DNA of 13,813 nucleotides from Burkholderiaceae bacterium (GTDB lineage Bacteria; Pseudomonadota; Gammaproteobacteria; Burkholderiales; Burkholderiaceae_E). The stretch covers positions 1 through 13,813 of the forward strand of contig JADJVQ010000098.1 in NCBI GenBank assembly GCA_016710525.1, written 5' to 3'. Position numbers and translations under genes: made by a program. This document shows, one piece after another, positions 1-8,216 of this stretch (its first letter is position 1; each line of letters opens with the position of its first letter). The notes below the pieces were generated by a model, which did not search any database, had not been told where the DNA came from, and saw only the letters and a list, made by a program, of their open reading frames with translations.

Positions 1-46
1 CCGCCTGCCATGGGGTCTTTCGCACAGGCGGGCGCGACAGGCCGGG

Positions 47-52
47 CATAAT
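47..52 (+). promoter_or_regulatory. -10 element candidate for the tetR-thyA unit
   Basis: CATAAT at 47-52 is the best -10-like hexamer before the regulator. It lies 9 nt before GTG 62. No good -35 is visible at 17 bp spacing. A perfect 7-bp inverted repeat (CCGCCTG at 1-7, CAGGCGG at 25-31) lies in the -35 region and could be an operator. Sequence-only inference. Confidence 0.35.
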
Positions 53-61
53 GGACGTTTG

Positions 62-739
62 GTGAATCCTCCGGGAACCCTCGTGTCTACCGCCCTCGCC
101 CATCGTCCGCCCGCCCGCAAGTCCTTCCGGGAGACCCAGTTCGAGGTCCGGGAAGAAGCCATCCTGGACGCCACCAACCGGCTGCTGGCCATCAAGGGCT
201 ACGAGCCCATGGCCATGGACGACATCGCGGCCGAGGTGGGCATTGCCAAGGGCAGTCTCTACAAGCACTTCGAATCCAAGGACGCGCTGGTCGCCGCGGT
301 CATGGTCCGGCTGCTCAAGCGTACCCGCGAGGCGCTGGCCGCGCTGCCCGACCAAACCCCGGCCGGCGAACGCCTGGCCAGCCTGCTGCGCTGGACCCTG
401 AACGAACGGCTTGCCGGCGGCGTGCCGCACCTGCCCTCCACCAGCCAGGTGCTGCGCGACAGTCTCCTGGCCAACCGGAAATACGTCGACGAACTGCTGC
501 AGCTGTCCGACGATGTCAGCGAACTGATCCGCGCGGCCAAGGCCGAGGGCACGCTGCGCGCCGATCTCGATGACGAATTCATCCTCTACACCTTCTACGC
601 CCGCTCCTGCGACCCCACCCTCGACTTCCTGCGCCTGGGTGGCACGATTCCCGATGCCCGCATCGTCGACCAGATGGTCGCGGCCTGCTTCGGCGGCATC
701 GGCCCGACCCCCGTGACTCCCGACGCGCCGCGCCCATGA
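62..739 (+). CDS. TetR/AcrR-family transcriptional regulator
   Basis: A protein of about 225 aa with a typical TetR architecture. The N-terminal DNA-binding domain covers about residues 30-80; its helix-turn-helix lies at about 50-75 and reads DDIAAEVGIAKGSLYKHFES, the family signature. The remaining two thirds is a helical ligand-binding and dimerisation domain with no recognisable ligand specificity. An alternative TTG start lies one codon upstream at 59. I prefer GTG at 62 because it sits 9 nt after a -10-like CATAAT (47-52), the same geometry as folA in this window; no Shine-Dalgarno is visible, so the message may be nearly leaderless. GTG at 83 is a third option. The stop overlaps the thyA start in an ATGA (736-739), implying co-transcription and translational coupling. 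It probably represses its own promoter and thereby the downstream genes. The family call is firm; the target genes are inferred. Confidence 0.9.
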   Translation: MNPPGTLVSTALAHRPPARKSFRETQFEVREEAILDATNRLLAIKGYEPMAMDDIAAEVGIAKGSLYKHFESKDALVAAVMVRLLKRTREALAALPDQTPAGERLASLLRWTLNERLAGGVPHLPSTSQVLRDSLLANRKYVDELLQLSDDVSELIRAAKAEGTLRADLDDEFILYTFYARSCDPTLDFLRLGGTIPDARIVDQMVAACFGGIGPTPVTPDAPRP

Positions 740-1530
740 CCCCGTATCTCGATCTGATGCGCCATGTGCTCGAACATGGCGTGCACAAGGAAGACCGCAC
801 CGGCACCGGCACCCGATCGGTGTTCGGCTGGCAGATGCGGTTCGATCTGGCCCGCGGCTTTCCGATGGTCACCACCAAGAAGCTTCATCTGCGCTCGATC
901 GTCCATGAGCTGCTGTGGTTTCTTTCGGGCGAAACCAACGTCCGCTATCTGCGCGAAAACGGCGTCAGCATCTGGGACGAATGGGCCGACGAGCACGGCG
1001 AGCTCGGGCCGGTCTACGGCTATCAGTGGCGCCACTGGCCCACGCCCGACGGCCGCGAGATCGATCAGGTGGCCGAAGTCATTGCCCGCATCCGCCAGGA
1101 TCCCGACTCGCGCCGCCTGATCGTCTCGGCCTGGAATGTCGCCGACCTGCCTCGCATGGCGCTGGCCCCGTGCCACGCGTTCTACCAGTTCTATGTGGCC
1201 GGCGGCCGGCTGTCGTGCCAGATGTACCAGCGCAGTGCCGACATCTTTCTGGGCGTGCCCTTCAACATCGCGTCGTATGCGCTGCTCACCCACATGGTGG
1301 CTCAGCAATGCGAGCTCGAAGTCGGCGATTTCATCTGGAGCGGGGGCGACTGCCACCTCTACTTGAACCACCTCGAGCAGGCCCGCGAGCAATTGTCGCG
1401 CTCCCCGTACACCCTGCCCCGTCTTGCCATCGGTCGTCGCCCGCCAACGTTGTTCGACTACCGTTTCGAGGACTTCGAAGTCTCGGGCTACGAATCACAC
1501 CCGCACATCAAGGCGCCGGTCGCCATCTGA
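736..1530 (+). CDS. thyA: Thymidylate synthase (ThyA)
   Basis: A 264-aa protein, the same length as E. coli ThyA and collinear with it without gaps at the active site. It transfers the methylene group of 5,10-methylene-tetrahydrofolate to dUMP, giving dTMP and dihydrofolate, in the cytoplasm. Visible active-site residues are Arg21 (DRTGTGT), Arg126-Arg127 from the partner subunit (DSRRLIV), the nucleophile Cys146 (LAPCHAFYQ), Arg166/Ser167/Asp169 (QRSADIFLG), Asn177, and His207/Tyr209 (CHLYLNH). The ATG overlaps the preceding regulator's stop in an ATGA, so translation is probably coupled. folA, which recycles the dihydrofolate produced, lies about 5 kb downstream beyond a kinase operon. The gene looks intact and functional. 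Confidence 0.98.
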   Translation: MTPYLDLMRHVLEHGVHKEDRTGTGTRSVFGWQMRFDLARGFPMVTTKKLHLRSIVHELLWFLSGETNVRYLRENGVSIWDEWADEHGELGPVYGYQWRHWPTPDGREIDQVAEVIARIRQDPDSRRLIVSAWNVADLPRMALAPCHAFYQFYVAGGRLSCQMYQRSADIFLGVPFNIASYALLTHMVAQQCELEVGDFIWSGGDCHLYLNHLEQAREQLSRSPYTLPRLAIGRRPPTLFDYRFEDFEVSGYESHPHIKAPVAI

Positions 1531-1712
1531 AGGCGTCCCATCGCCGCCCCGGTTGGCGAGCGAACCGTCGCGTGACACACTGCTGAACAGTTTCCGGGTG
1601 CTTGCATCCGGCCAGCCCAAGGTCTTACCGGGCGAGCAGCAGTCATGACGCAGTTTTTCCACATCGGTTCCGGGTTCATCCTCGCCGGCATCCCGCCTTG
1701 GCGGGCCCGGTC

Positions 1713-3206
1713 GTGAGCCTCGACAGCGGCCTGGGGCCACACGATTCCGAAGGGCAGCTCGCCCGCGATCACCAATCGCTGGTGGCCCAGGCGTTCGACG
1801 CGGCGCCCAACGGATTCGTGATCATCGATGCGGCCGGCAGAATCGTTGCGGCCAACAGCGAGCTCGAACGCATGTTCGGTTTCGAGCGCGCCAGCCTGCT
1901 CGGCCAGCCGGTCGAGACCCTGCTCCCGGCAGGGTTACGAGAGCTCCATGTGGCGCTGCGCAACCAGTATGCCGAGCGGCCCGAGCCGCGTGCGATGGGT
2001 GCCGGCCGAGTGCTTTTCGGACGGCGCTCCGACGGCCATGAATTTCCGGTGGAGATCGGCCTGAATCCCTTGCCGGGCCCCCAGGGCTCGCTGGTGCTCG
2101 CGTCGGTCGTCGACATCAGCGAGCGGATGGCGCTGGAGTGGGCGTTTCGCGGCCTGTTCGATGCGTCGCCCTACGGACTGGTGATCGTCGACGACGACGG
2201 CAAGATCGCGATGGTCAATCGCGAACTGGCGGAATCGCTCGGCCATCAGGCGAGCGCCCTGGTCGGCCAGCCGCTTGAACGCCTGCTGCCGGATCGGCAT
2301 CGAAGCGTGCATGGCGCCTTGATGGCGGGGTATCACGTCAGCGGTGAATCCCGGATCATGGGCCACGGGCGAGACCTCACCGCATTGCATGCCGACGGCA
2401 CCGAACTGCCCGTGGAGATCGGCCTGAGCCGGGTTCGCTGGCAGCGCAAGACCATGACGCTGGCGGCCGTCAGCGACATCAGCGTGCGCAAGCGCCTGGA
2501 GCTCGAGCTGCGCCAGGCCAACGACAACCTGCAGGAGTTCACCTACGTCGCCTCGCATGACCTGCGCTCGCCGCTGCGTGGCATCGCCGATCTGGTCGAA
2601 TGGATCAACGCCGACCTGGGCGATGCGACGCCGCCCGAAGTGCGCCACAACCTCGGGCGCATCAGCCAGCGGATCGAGCGCATGGAACACCTGATCGGCG
2701 ACCTGCTCAGCTACGCGCGCGCCGGATCGGCCCAGACCGCGTTCTCGACGGTGGCGGTGGACGATGTCGTGCGCGACATCCTCGAGATCCAGCCCCTGCC
2801 CGCCGGCTTCGAGCTCGACCTCGAGGCCAGCATCGAACCATTCCTCGCGACTCGAACGCCGCTGGAGACGGCGCTGCGCAATCTGCTGGGCAACGCCAGC
2901 AAGCATCATGATCGCGGCACCGGCCGCGTGCGGGTGCTGGCCCGCCACGATGACCGCTACTGCGAGATCAGCGTCATCGATGACGGACCTGGTGTGCCGC
3001 TGCAGGCCCGTGAACGCATTTTCAAACTGTTCCAGACCCTCAGCGCCAGCAAGCGCGGCGGCTCCGGCATCGGTCTGGCGCTGACCAAACGCCTGGTCGA
3101 GGTGCATGGCGGCCGGATCGAAGTGATTTCGCCCGTCCATGAAGGCCGCGGGACCTGCTTTCGGCTGTGGTGGCCCCGATTTCCCCGGAGAACCAGTGAT
3201 GACTGA
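1713..3206 (+). CDS. Cytoplasmic double-PAS sensor histidine kinase
   Basis: About 497 aa from GTG 1713, the last plausible start before the first PAS domain. The frame is open upstream to about 1602, but that extension is arginine-rich and unlike protein. PAS1 lies at about 26-137 and PAS2 at about 147-258. They are clearly duplicated: both carry a G-R-x-L-like segment followed by DG-x-E-(F/L)-PVEIGL. A short coiled coil leads into the HisKA domain, whose H-box is YVASHDLRSPLRG with phospho-acceptor His282. The ATPase domain has an N-box (LRNLLGNASKHH, about 390), a G1 box (DDGPGV, about 422), and a G2 box (GGSGIGLAL, about 448). The type resembles kinases paired with Rcp1-like regulators. 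No membrane segment or signal peptide is present, so it senses a cytoplasmic or diffusible signal. It overlaps the next gene by 8 nt. The PAS ligand is unknown. Confidence 0.88.
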   Translation: MSLDSGLGPHDSEGQLARDHQSLVAQAFDAAPNGFVIIDAAGRIVAANSELERMFGFERASLLGQPVETLLPAGLRELHVALRNQYAERPEPRAMGAGRVLFGRRSDGHEFPVEIGLNPLPGPQGSLVLASVVDISERMALEWAFRGLFDASPYGLVIVDDDGKIAMVNRELAESLGHQASALVGQPLERLLPDRHRSVHGALMAGYHVSGESRIMGHGRDLTALHADGTELPVEIGLSRVRWQRKTMTLAAVSDISVRKRLELELRQANDNLQEFTYVASHDLRSPLRGIADLVEWINADLGDATPPEVRHNLGRISQRIERMEHLIGDLLSYARAGSAQTAFSTVAVDDVVRDILEIQPLPAGFELDLEASIEPFLATRTPLETALRNLLGNASKHHDRGTGRVRVLARHDDRYCEISVIDDGPGVPLQARERIFKLFQTLSASKRGGSGIGLALTKRLVEVHGGRIEVISPVHEGRGTCFRLWWPRFPRRTSDD

Positions 3207-3623
3207 CCCCACCCAAATGACGATCCTTCTGGTGGAGGACGACGACGTCGCGGCCGAATCGGTCGTGCGCAGCCTGACCCGGGCCGGCTTGTCGATTCCC
3301 GTGGTCTGGGCCGAAGACGGCGAGATCGCGCTGCAGGTTCTGCGCGGGCAAGACCCCAAACGGAATGCGCCGCGCCCGCGCGTGGTGCTGCTCGATCTGA
3401 ACATGCCGCGCATGAACGGGCTCGAGTTCCTGCAGCACCTGCGTGCCGACCCCGACCTGCACGATGAAGTCGTCTTCGTGCTCACCACATCCGATTCGGA
3501 GACCGATCGCGAACGCGCCTACCACTCGAACGTGGCCGGCTACATGGTCAAGAGCATGGTCGGCCCGCAGTTCTCCAAGCTCGCCCAGCTCGTCCAGTGC
3601 TATCGCACGACCATGCTGTTCCC

Positions 3624-3627
<4 letters not shown>
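3199..3627 (+). CDS. Single-domain response regulator, Rcp1-like
   Basis: A 142-aa stand-alone receiver with no output domain. The acidic pocket is EDDD at 13-16, the phospho-acceptor is Asp66 (LLDLNMPRMNG), the switch Thr/Ser is T96-T97-S98, and the conserved lysine is Lys118 (YMVKS). The spacing between the first acidic pocket and Asp66, with the inserted RGQDPKRNAPRPR stretch, is typical of the Rcp1 type found beside HisKA kinases with a YVASHDL H-box, such as bacteriophytochromes. The start at 3199 has GGAG at 3187-3190, 8 nt upstream, and overlaps the kinase stop by 8 nt. The stop overlaps the next start in an ATGA, so three proteins are translationally coupled. It probably takes phosphate from the upstream kinase and acts by protein contact or as a phosphate shuttle. 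Confidence 0.9.
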
Positions 3628-5699
<2,072 letters not shown>

Positions 5700-5710
5700 A
5701 GGCGCGCGCG

Positions 5711-6565
5711 ATGCCCCTGGCTGGCGCCAGGATCCTGCTGGCCGAAGACAATCCACTGAACCAACTGGTGGCGCAGCAGATTCTCGAGCGCATGGGCATG
5801 ACGGTGACCGTGGTGGTCAATGGCGCCGAAGCGCTTGCCCGGCTGGAGGAGTCGACCCCACCGCCCTTCGACGCGGTCCTGATGGATCTGCACATGCCCG
5901 TGCTCGATGGTCTGGAGACCACCCGCCGGATACGAGCTCGCCTGGACTGGTCGGACCTGCCGGTGATCGGCATGACGGCCGCGGCGATGGCCGAGGACCG
6001 TGCGCGCTGCCTGGCCGCCGGCATGCTGGACCATCTCGCCAAACCGGTGATGCCCGAACGGCTGCTCGATATCCTGCTGAAGTGGGTTCCACGCCCGATC
6101 CGGGCGAGCGATCGCTTACCCGCCGACCATGAAGCCCCGGACGGGCCCGGGGAGGCGCCCGCTGCATCGGGTTTGCCGCCAGCTGCCGCGGCTTCGCCGA
6201 TGCCGGCCACCCCGCTCCCCGTACCGGAGTTCAACATCGACGCGCTGCGCAAGCGGGTCATGGGCAACGAGGCTCTGGTCTGGCGCCTGCTGGAACGCTT
6301 CGTCGAACTCGAAAAAGGAAGCAGCGCGCTGCTGAGCGACCTGCTGGCCGGTGGCCGCCGCGAGGAACTGCAGCGCAAGGCACATTCGCTGCGCGGTGCC
6401 TGCGCGCTGCTGGAACTCAGTTCGGTGGTGCGGGCATGCGAACAGGTCGAAGCAGCGGTCTCGCAGTCCGCCCCGCTCGAGGACGCGACACAACGCCTGA
6501 TGGCGCACCTGGAGGGGGCCGTCGCCGTGGTGCGCGAGGTCCTCGAAAGCCGGCGCACCGGCTGA
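5711..6565 (+). CDS. REC-HPt phosphorelay protein (possibly the split C-terminus of the hybrid kinase)
   Basis: 284 aa from ATG 5711. The receiver spans about 6-125: acidic pair E12-D13, acceptor Asp59 (LMDLHMPVLDG), Thr89 and the KP lysine Lys111 are all present. A proline/alanine-rich linker follows (about 128-172). The HPt domain covers about 175-275 with the phosphotransfer motif AHSLRGACALL (His225; Arg in place of the common Lys). Two readings are possible. It may be a separate gene, supported by GAAGG at 5698-5702, 8 nt before the ATG. Or it may be the end of the 3624 hybrid: the frame is open upstream, and adding one base near 5686-5692 would give a smooth LPPRP-x-LLKARAMPLAGARILL join and a 980-aa protein. 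In both cases it gives the relay its last Asp and His. The output regulator is not encoded nearby. Confidence 0.85.
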   Translation: MPLAGARILLAEDNPLNQLVAQQILERMGMTVTVVVNGAEALARLEESTPPPFDAVLMDLHMPVLDGLETTRRIRARLDWSDLPVIGMTAAAMAEDRARCLAAGMLDHLAKPVMPERLLDILLKWVPRPIRASDRLPADHEAPDGPGEAPAASGLPPAAAASPMPATPLPVPEFNIDALRKRVMGNEALVWRLLERFVELEKGSSALLSDLLAGGRREELQRKAHSLRGACALLELSSVVRACEQVEAAVSQSAPLEDATQRLMAHLEGAVAVVREVLESRRTG

Positions 6566-6594
6566 CGGCACAACGGTTTTGCAGCGCGCCTGGG

Positions 6595-6600
6595 TATGAT
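6595..6600 (+). promoter_or_regulatory. -10 element candidate for folA
   Basis: TATGAT at 6595-6600 lies 9 nt before the folA ATG, which would place the transcript start 0-3 nt from the start codon (a nearly leaderless mRNA). No convincing -35 is visible. The layout matches CATAAT-9-GTG before the TetR gene. It implies that folA can be expressed independently of the kinase operon. Confidence 0.5.
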
Positions 6601-6609
6601 GGCGGGACC

Positions 6610-7122
6610 ATGACTGCCCTGCTCGCCATCGACCCCTGCGTCACGCTGATCGTCGCCTGCGCGCGCGGTGGCGTGATCGGCCGCGGCAACCAGATTCCCT
6701 GGCGATTGCCGGAAGATCTCAAGCTGTTCAAGGCGGCCACTCTGGGCCATGTGCTGATCATGGGGCGGCGCACCTTCGAGTCGATCGGCCGCCCGCTGCC
6801 CGGGCGCACGACGGTCGTCATCAGTCGCAACCCCGATTGGCGCGCCGAAGGCTGCCTGCTCGCCGACTCGGTCGACGCAGCGCTGGCCCTGGCCCACCGC
6901 GAGAACCGGGGCGAAATCTTCGTCGCAGGCGGCGCTGACATCTACCGGCAGACACTGCCCATCGCAGCACGCGTGCTGCTGACCGATATCGATCTCGAGG
7001 TCAGCGGCGACGCGCACTTTCCGCCGCTGAACGCGGACCAGTGGATGGTGCACTCCCGGGTCGAGATGAGCGGCGCCGACGGCACCCGCTTCGCCGTGAT
7101 CGACTACCGCCGGCCCAGCTGA
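6610..7122 (+). CDS. folA: Dihydrofolate reductase (FolA)
   Basis: 170 aa, slightly longer than E. coli FolA (159). It reduces dihydrofolate to tetrahydrofolate with NADPH in the cytoplasm, closing the cycle opened by ThyA. Visible motifs are GGVIGRGNQIPWRLPEDLK, containing the substrate-pocket Trp31 and the catalytic acid Asp36; the NADPH-binding MGRRTFESIGRPLPGR (51-66); the second nucleotide loop VAGGADIY (105-112); and a C-terminal TDID strand (125-128). ATG 6610 is chosen because it gives the family N-terminus; the frame is open upstream, but only over the HPt gene. It lies 44 nt after that gene and has its own -10 candidate. It appears intact. It is a chromosomal-type enzyme and nothing suggests a resistance variant. 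Confidence 0.97.
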   Translation: MTALLAIDPCVTLIVACARGGVIGRGNQIPWRLPEDLKLFKAATLGHVLIMGRRTFESIGRPLPGRTTVVISRNPDWRAEGCLLADSVDAALALAHRENRGEIFVAGGADIYRQTLPIAARVLLTDIDLEVSGDAHFPPLNADQWMVHSRVEMSGADGTRFAVIDYRRPS

Positions 7123-7144
7123 GCGGGCTTGCTCCAGCTCGCCC

Positions 7145-7162
7145 GGACGGCCACTGCCGTCC
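7145..7162 (+). terminator. Stem-loop after folA
   Basis: A perfect 7-bp stem (GGACGGC, loop CACT, GCCGTCC) starts 22 nt after the folA stop. No T-run follows, so it is at best a weak or Rho-assisted terminator, or an mRNA 3'-end stabiliser. Confidence 0.4.
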
Positions 7163-7198
7163 TGAAACGGCCGCCAGCAGCCGATTGCCGCATCCCGA

Positions 7199-7216
7199 CA
7201 GGCGATCAATCGCCTG
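7199..7216. repeat. 18-bp perfect palindrome between folA and tRNA-Arg
   Basis: CAGGCGAT-CA-ATCGCCTG is a perfect dyad located 44 nt before the tRNA. It could be a second folA 3'-end hairpin or a protein-binding site upstream of the tRNA promoter. Function not shown. Confidence 0.4.
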
Positions 7217-7244
7217 CCGAGACGGGCCGAGGCAAAAATTCGGG

Positions 7245-7259
7245 CAAAATCGGGGGCAC
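7245..7259 (+). promoter_or_regulatory. tRNA-Arg promoter candidate with GC-rich discriminator
   Basis: CAAAAT at 7245-7250 is followed directly by CGGGGG, the GC-rich discriminator typical of stringently controlled stable-RNA promoters. The -35 is not convincing. The tRNA starts 10 nt after the hexamer. Confidence 0.35.
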
Positions 7260-7335
7260 GCCTCCGTAGCTCAGTGGATAGAGCATCCCCCTCCTAAGGG
7301 GAGGGTCGCACGTTCGATTCGTGCCGGGGGCGCCA
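7260..7335 (+). tRNA. tRNA-Arg (anticodon CCT)
   Basis: A 76-nt gene that folds as a full cloverleaf by eye. The acceptor stem is GCCTCCG/CGGGGGC (one T-G pair). The D-arm contains AGCTCAGTGGATAGAGC. The anticodon stem TCCCC/GGGGA encloses loop CTCCTAA with anticodon CCT at 7293-7295, reading the Arg codon AGG. The T-arm is GCACG-TTCGATT-CGTGC. Discriminator G7332 is followed by an encoded CCA at 7333-7335. The 3' ends of such tRNAs are common attachment sites, and an accessory-looking patch follows here. Confidence 0.97.
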
Positions 7336-7384
7336 GGAAACCCAGTACTGGCGCGGCGCCTCAGGCTGTCACCCAGTTCTGAAG

Positions 7385-7433
7385 TGGCTACGGTTCCAAA
7401 GTATTCGGATTGGCTACGGTTTTGGCTACGGTT
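7385..7433 (+). repeat. Three direct copies of TGGCTACGGTT next to the tRNA
   Basis: Identical 11-mers start at 7385, 7411 and 7423 (spacings 26 and 12 bp). A fourth, inverted partial copy (GTAGCCA) lies at 7443-7449. The cluster begins 50 nt after the tRNA-Arg end. Repeats of this sort beside a tRNA 3' end can be integrase arm-binding sites left from an integrated element. No integrase gene is present in the window, so this role is inferred. Confidence 0.6.
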
Positions 7434-7443
7434 CTGCTCCCTG
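7418..7443. other. Direct repeat 3 region feeding an inverted repeat (arms 7420-7429 and 7443-7452)
   Basis: TTTTGGCTAC at 7420-7429 and GTAGCCAAAA at 7443-7452 are perfect 10-nt inverted arms, extended by a G-T and a G-C pair to 12 bp. They end 8 nt before the ATG of the following small gene. The arms could form a hairpin in its mRNA leader, or be a dyadic binding site. Confidence 0.5.
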
Positions 7444-7459
7444 TAGCCAAAATGCGACC

Positions 7460-7816
7460 ATGCCCGCCTGGCCCGACCTCCCCAGCAACATCAAACCCCT
7501 ACGCAGCGCACCGCGCGCGGCACTGGGCACCAGCCGCGCCGCGATGCTCGCCCTGCAGCAGTGGCACATCGGGACCCGCACCGGCGGTAAGCAGTCGCGC
7601 CCCATCCGCATCGACGCCGAGTTGGTCAACGGCCTGCCAGAGCGGGGGCGCCAGGTGATCGAAGGATGGCTAGCCGGATCGCTCGATCGCGACGTCGCCG
7701 AGCGCCAGCAGGTGCCGATCGAGACTGTTGCCCGCGTGCGATTCGAGACTCTGCAAGAAATTGGCGCGAGGCTTTCACTACGGCACGCCAGGGCGTCCGT
7801 GGTTGACGACTGGTAG
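7460..7816 (+). CDS. Orphan small protein with a possible C-terminal helix-turn-helix
   Basis: 118 aa, family not recognised. Codon choice is strongly GC-ending for most of the length, which supports real coding, and weakens over the last 20 codons. The N-terminal half is basic and proline-containing. Residues about 60-105 (LPERGRQVIEGWLAGS, then RDVAERQQVPIETVARVRFE) look like a sigma-factor region-4-type helix-turn-helix: an acidic/arginine helix, a short turn, then a helix beginning PIETV. That resemblance is by eye only. No Shine-Dalgarno is evident; the ATG follows the 7420-7452 inverted repeat. Its position just after the tRNA and repeats, with no neighbour on the same strand for 400 bp, suggests accessory cargo of an integrated element. 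It could be a small regulator, or it could be a remnant. Confidence 0.5.
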   Translation: MPAWPDLPSNIKPLRSAPRAALGTSRAAMLALQQWHIGTRTGGKQSRPIRIDAELVNGLPERGRQVIEGWLAGSLDRDVAERQQVPIETVARVRFETLQEIGARLSLRHARASVVDDW

Positions 7817-8060
7817 GGTCTTGTCGATCGCGGGCGGCGGTGCGCTGTTTGGGGCACCGTTAATGTGTAACAAGCCAGCGTTCGGCTGCGTCGGTCGATT
7901 TGACAGTCTCCTGCGGGTTTCGGGATGTTCGGAAACCGGGTCGCCGTGCATTCGCTTTCAGGAGCCGAGCATTCGCTCTCGGGCGCGCAGGACCGCGTGG
8001 TCCGGCTGGTATGGACTTCACTGTTCTCGCTTTGCCGGTGCGAGCGACGTGAATTAAGTC
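7817..8060. other. Non-coding, accessory-looking stretch
   Basis: I see no gene here. Base composition is more mixed than in the flanking genes. One imperfect direct repeat is present (GCATTCGCTTTC at 7948-7959 and GCATTCGCTCTC at 7969-7980, 21 bp apart). The short open frames lack start signals and protein-like composition. It is probably decayed sequence plus the upstream region of the PEP-CTERM gene. Confidence 0.5.
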
Positions 8061-8062
8061 CT

Positions 8063-8080
8063 GTCGGAACCTCTTACGAC
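8063..8080. promoter_or_regulatory. Imperfect dyad, candidate enhancer site for the sigma-54 promoter
   Basis: GTCGgAAcctcTTaCGAC is an 18-bp dyad with six of nine pairs symmetric. It lies about 65 bp upstream of the -24 element and about 90-110 bp before the expected transcription start, a usual distance for a sigma-54 activator. Sigma-54 activators of the PrsR type accompany exosortase systems in general; binding here is inferred. Confidence 0.4.
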
Positions 8081-8144
8081 TGTTGAAAAGGCGGATAGCA
8101 CGCTCTCATCGATGCGTGACTGTGAAGAGGCAGTCTCCCTGCAC

Positions 8145-8160
8145 TGGCACGATTTTTACT
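8145..8160 (+). promoter_or_regulatory. Sigma-54 (-24/-12) promoter candidate
   Basis: TGGCAC-GATTT-TTACT fits the sigma-54 consensus TGGCAC-N5-TTGC at every conserved base except the first base of the -12 GC, which is A. The -24 GG (8146-8147) and the -12 pair (8158-8159) are 10 bp apart, as required. The expected transcript start is near 8171, leaving a leader of about 46 nt before ATG 8217. Confidence 0.6.
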
Positions 8161-8216
8161 ATTACGTCGATCAGCGAGCAATACCCCTGAGCGCAGGACT
8201 TTCGGAGCAGTGAATC

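Noticed and set aside
51..65. Five-codon open frame ATG-GAC-GTT-TGG-TGA as a possible leader peptide before the TetR gene
   Set aside because: Its ATG overlaps the -10 candidate, so it would not be transcribed from that promoter; there is no ribosome site.
1692..1705. CCCGCCTTGGCGGG palindrome just before the first kinase start as a terminator
   Set aside because: The practical stem is only 5 bp with a 4-nt loop, there is no T-run, and it sits within 10 nt of the chosen GTG; more likely chance in GC-rich DNA.
1935..3488. Long minus-strand open frame (517 codons) opposite the first kinase and the receiver
   Set aside because: The plus strand encodes clear kinase and receiver motifs. The minus frame is rich in Arg, Gln, His and Ala with no recognisable domain or ribosome site, as expected opposite GC-rich genes.
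6436..6609. Upstream extension of the folA reading frame
   Set aside because: It overlaps the HPt domain in another phase, is Arg/Gly-rich, and ATG 6610 gives the family N-terminus plus a -10 element.
7948..7980. Direct repeat pair GCATTCGCT(T/C)TC as a start of a repeat array or CRISPR
   Set aside because: Only two imperfect 12-nt copies 21 bp apart, with no further units and no cas genes.
7336..8216. Complete mobile element or prophage at the tRNA
   Set aside because: No integrase, transposase or phage structural gene and no duplicated tRNA end is visible within the window; only repeats and one orphan gene remain.
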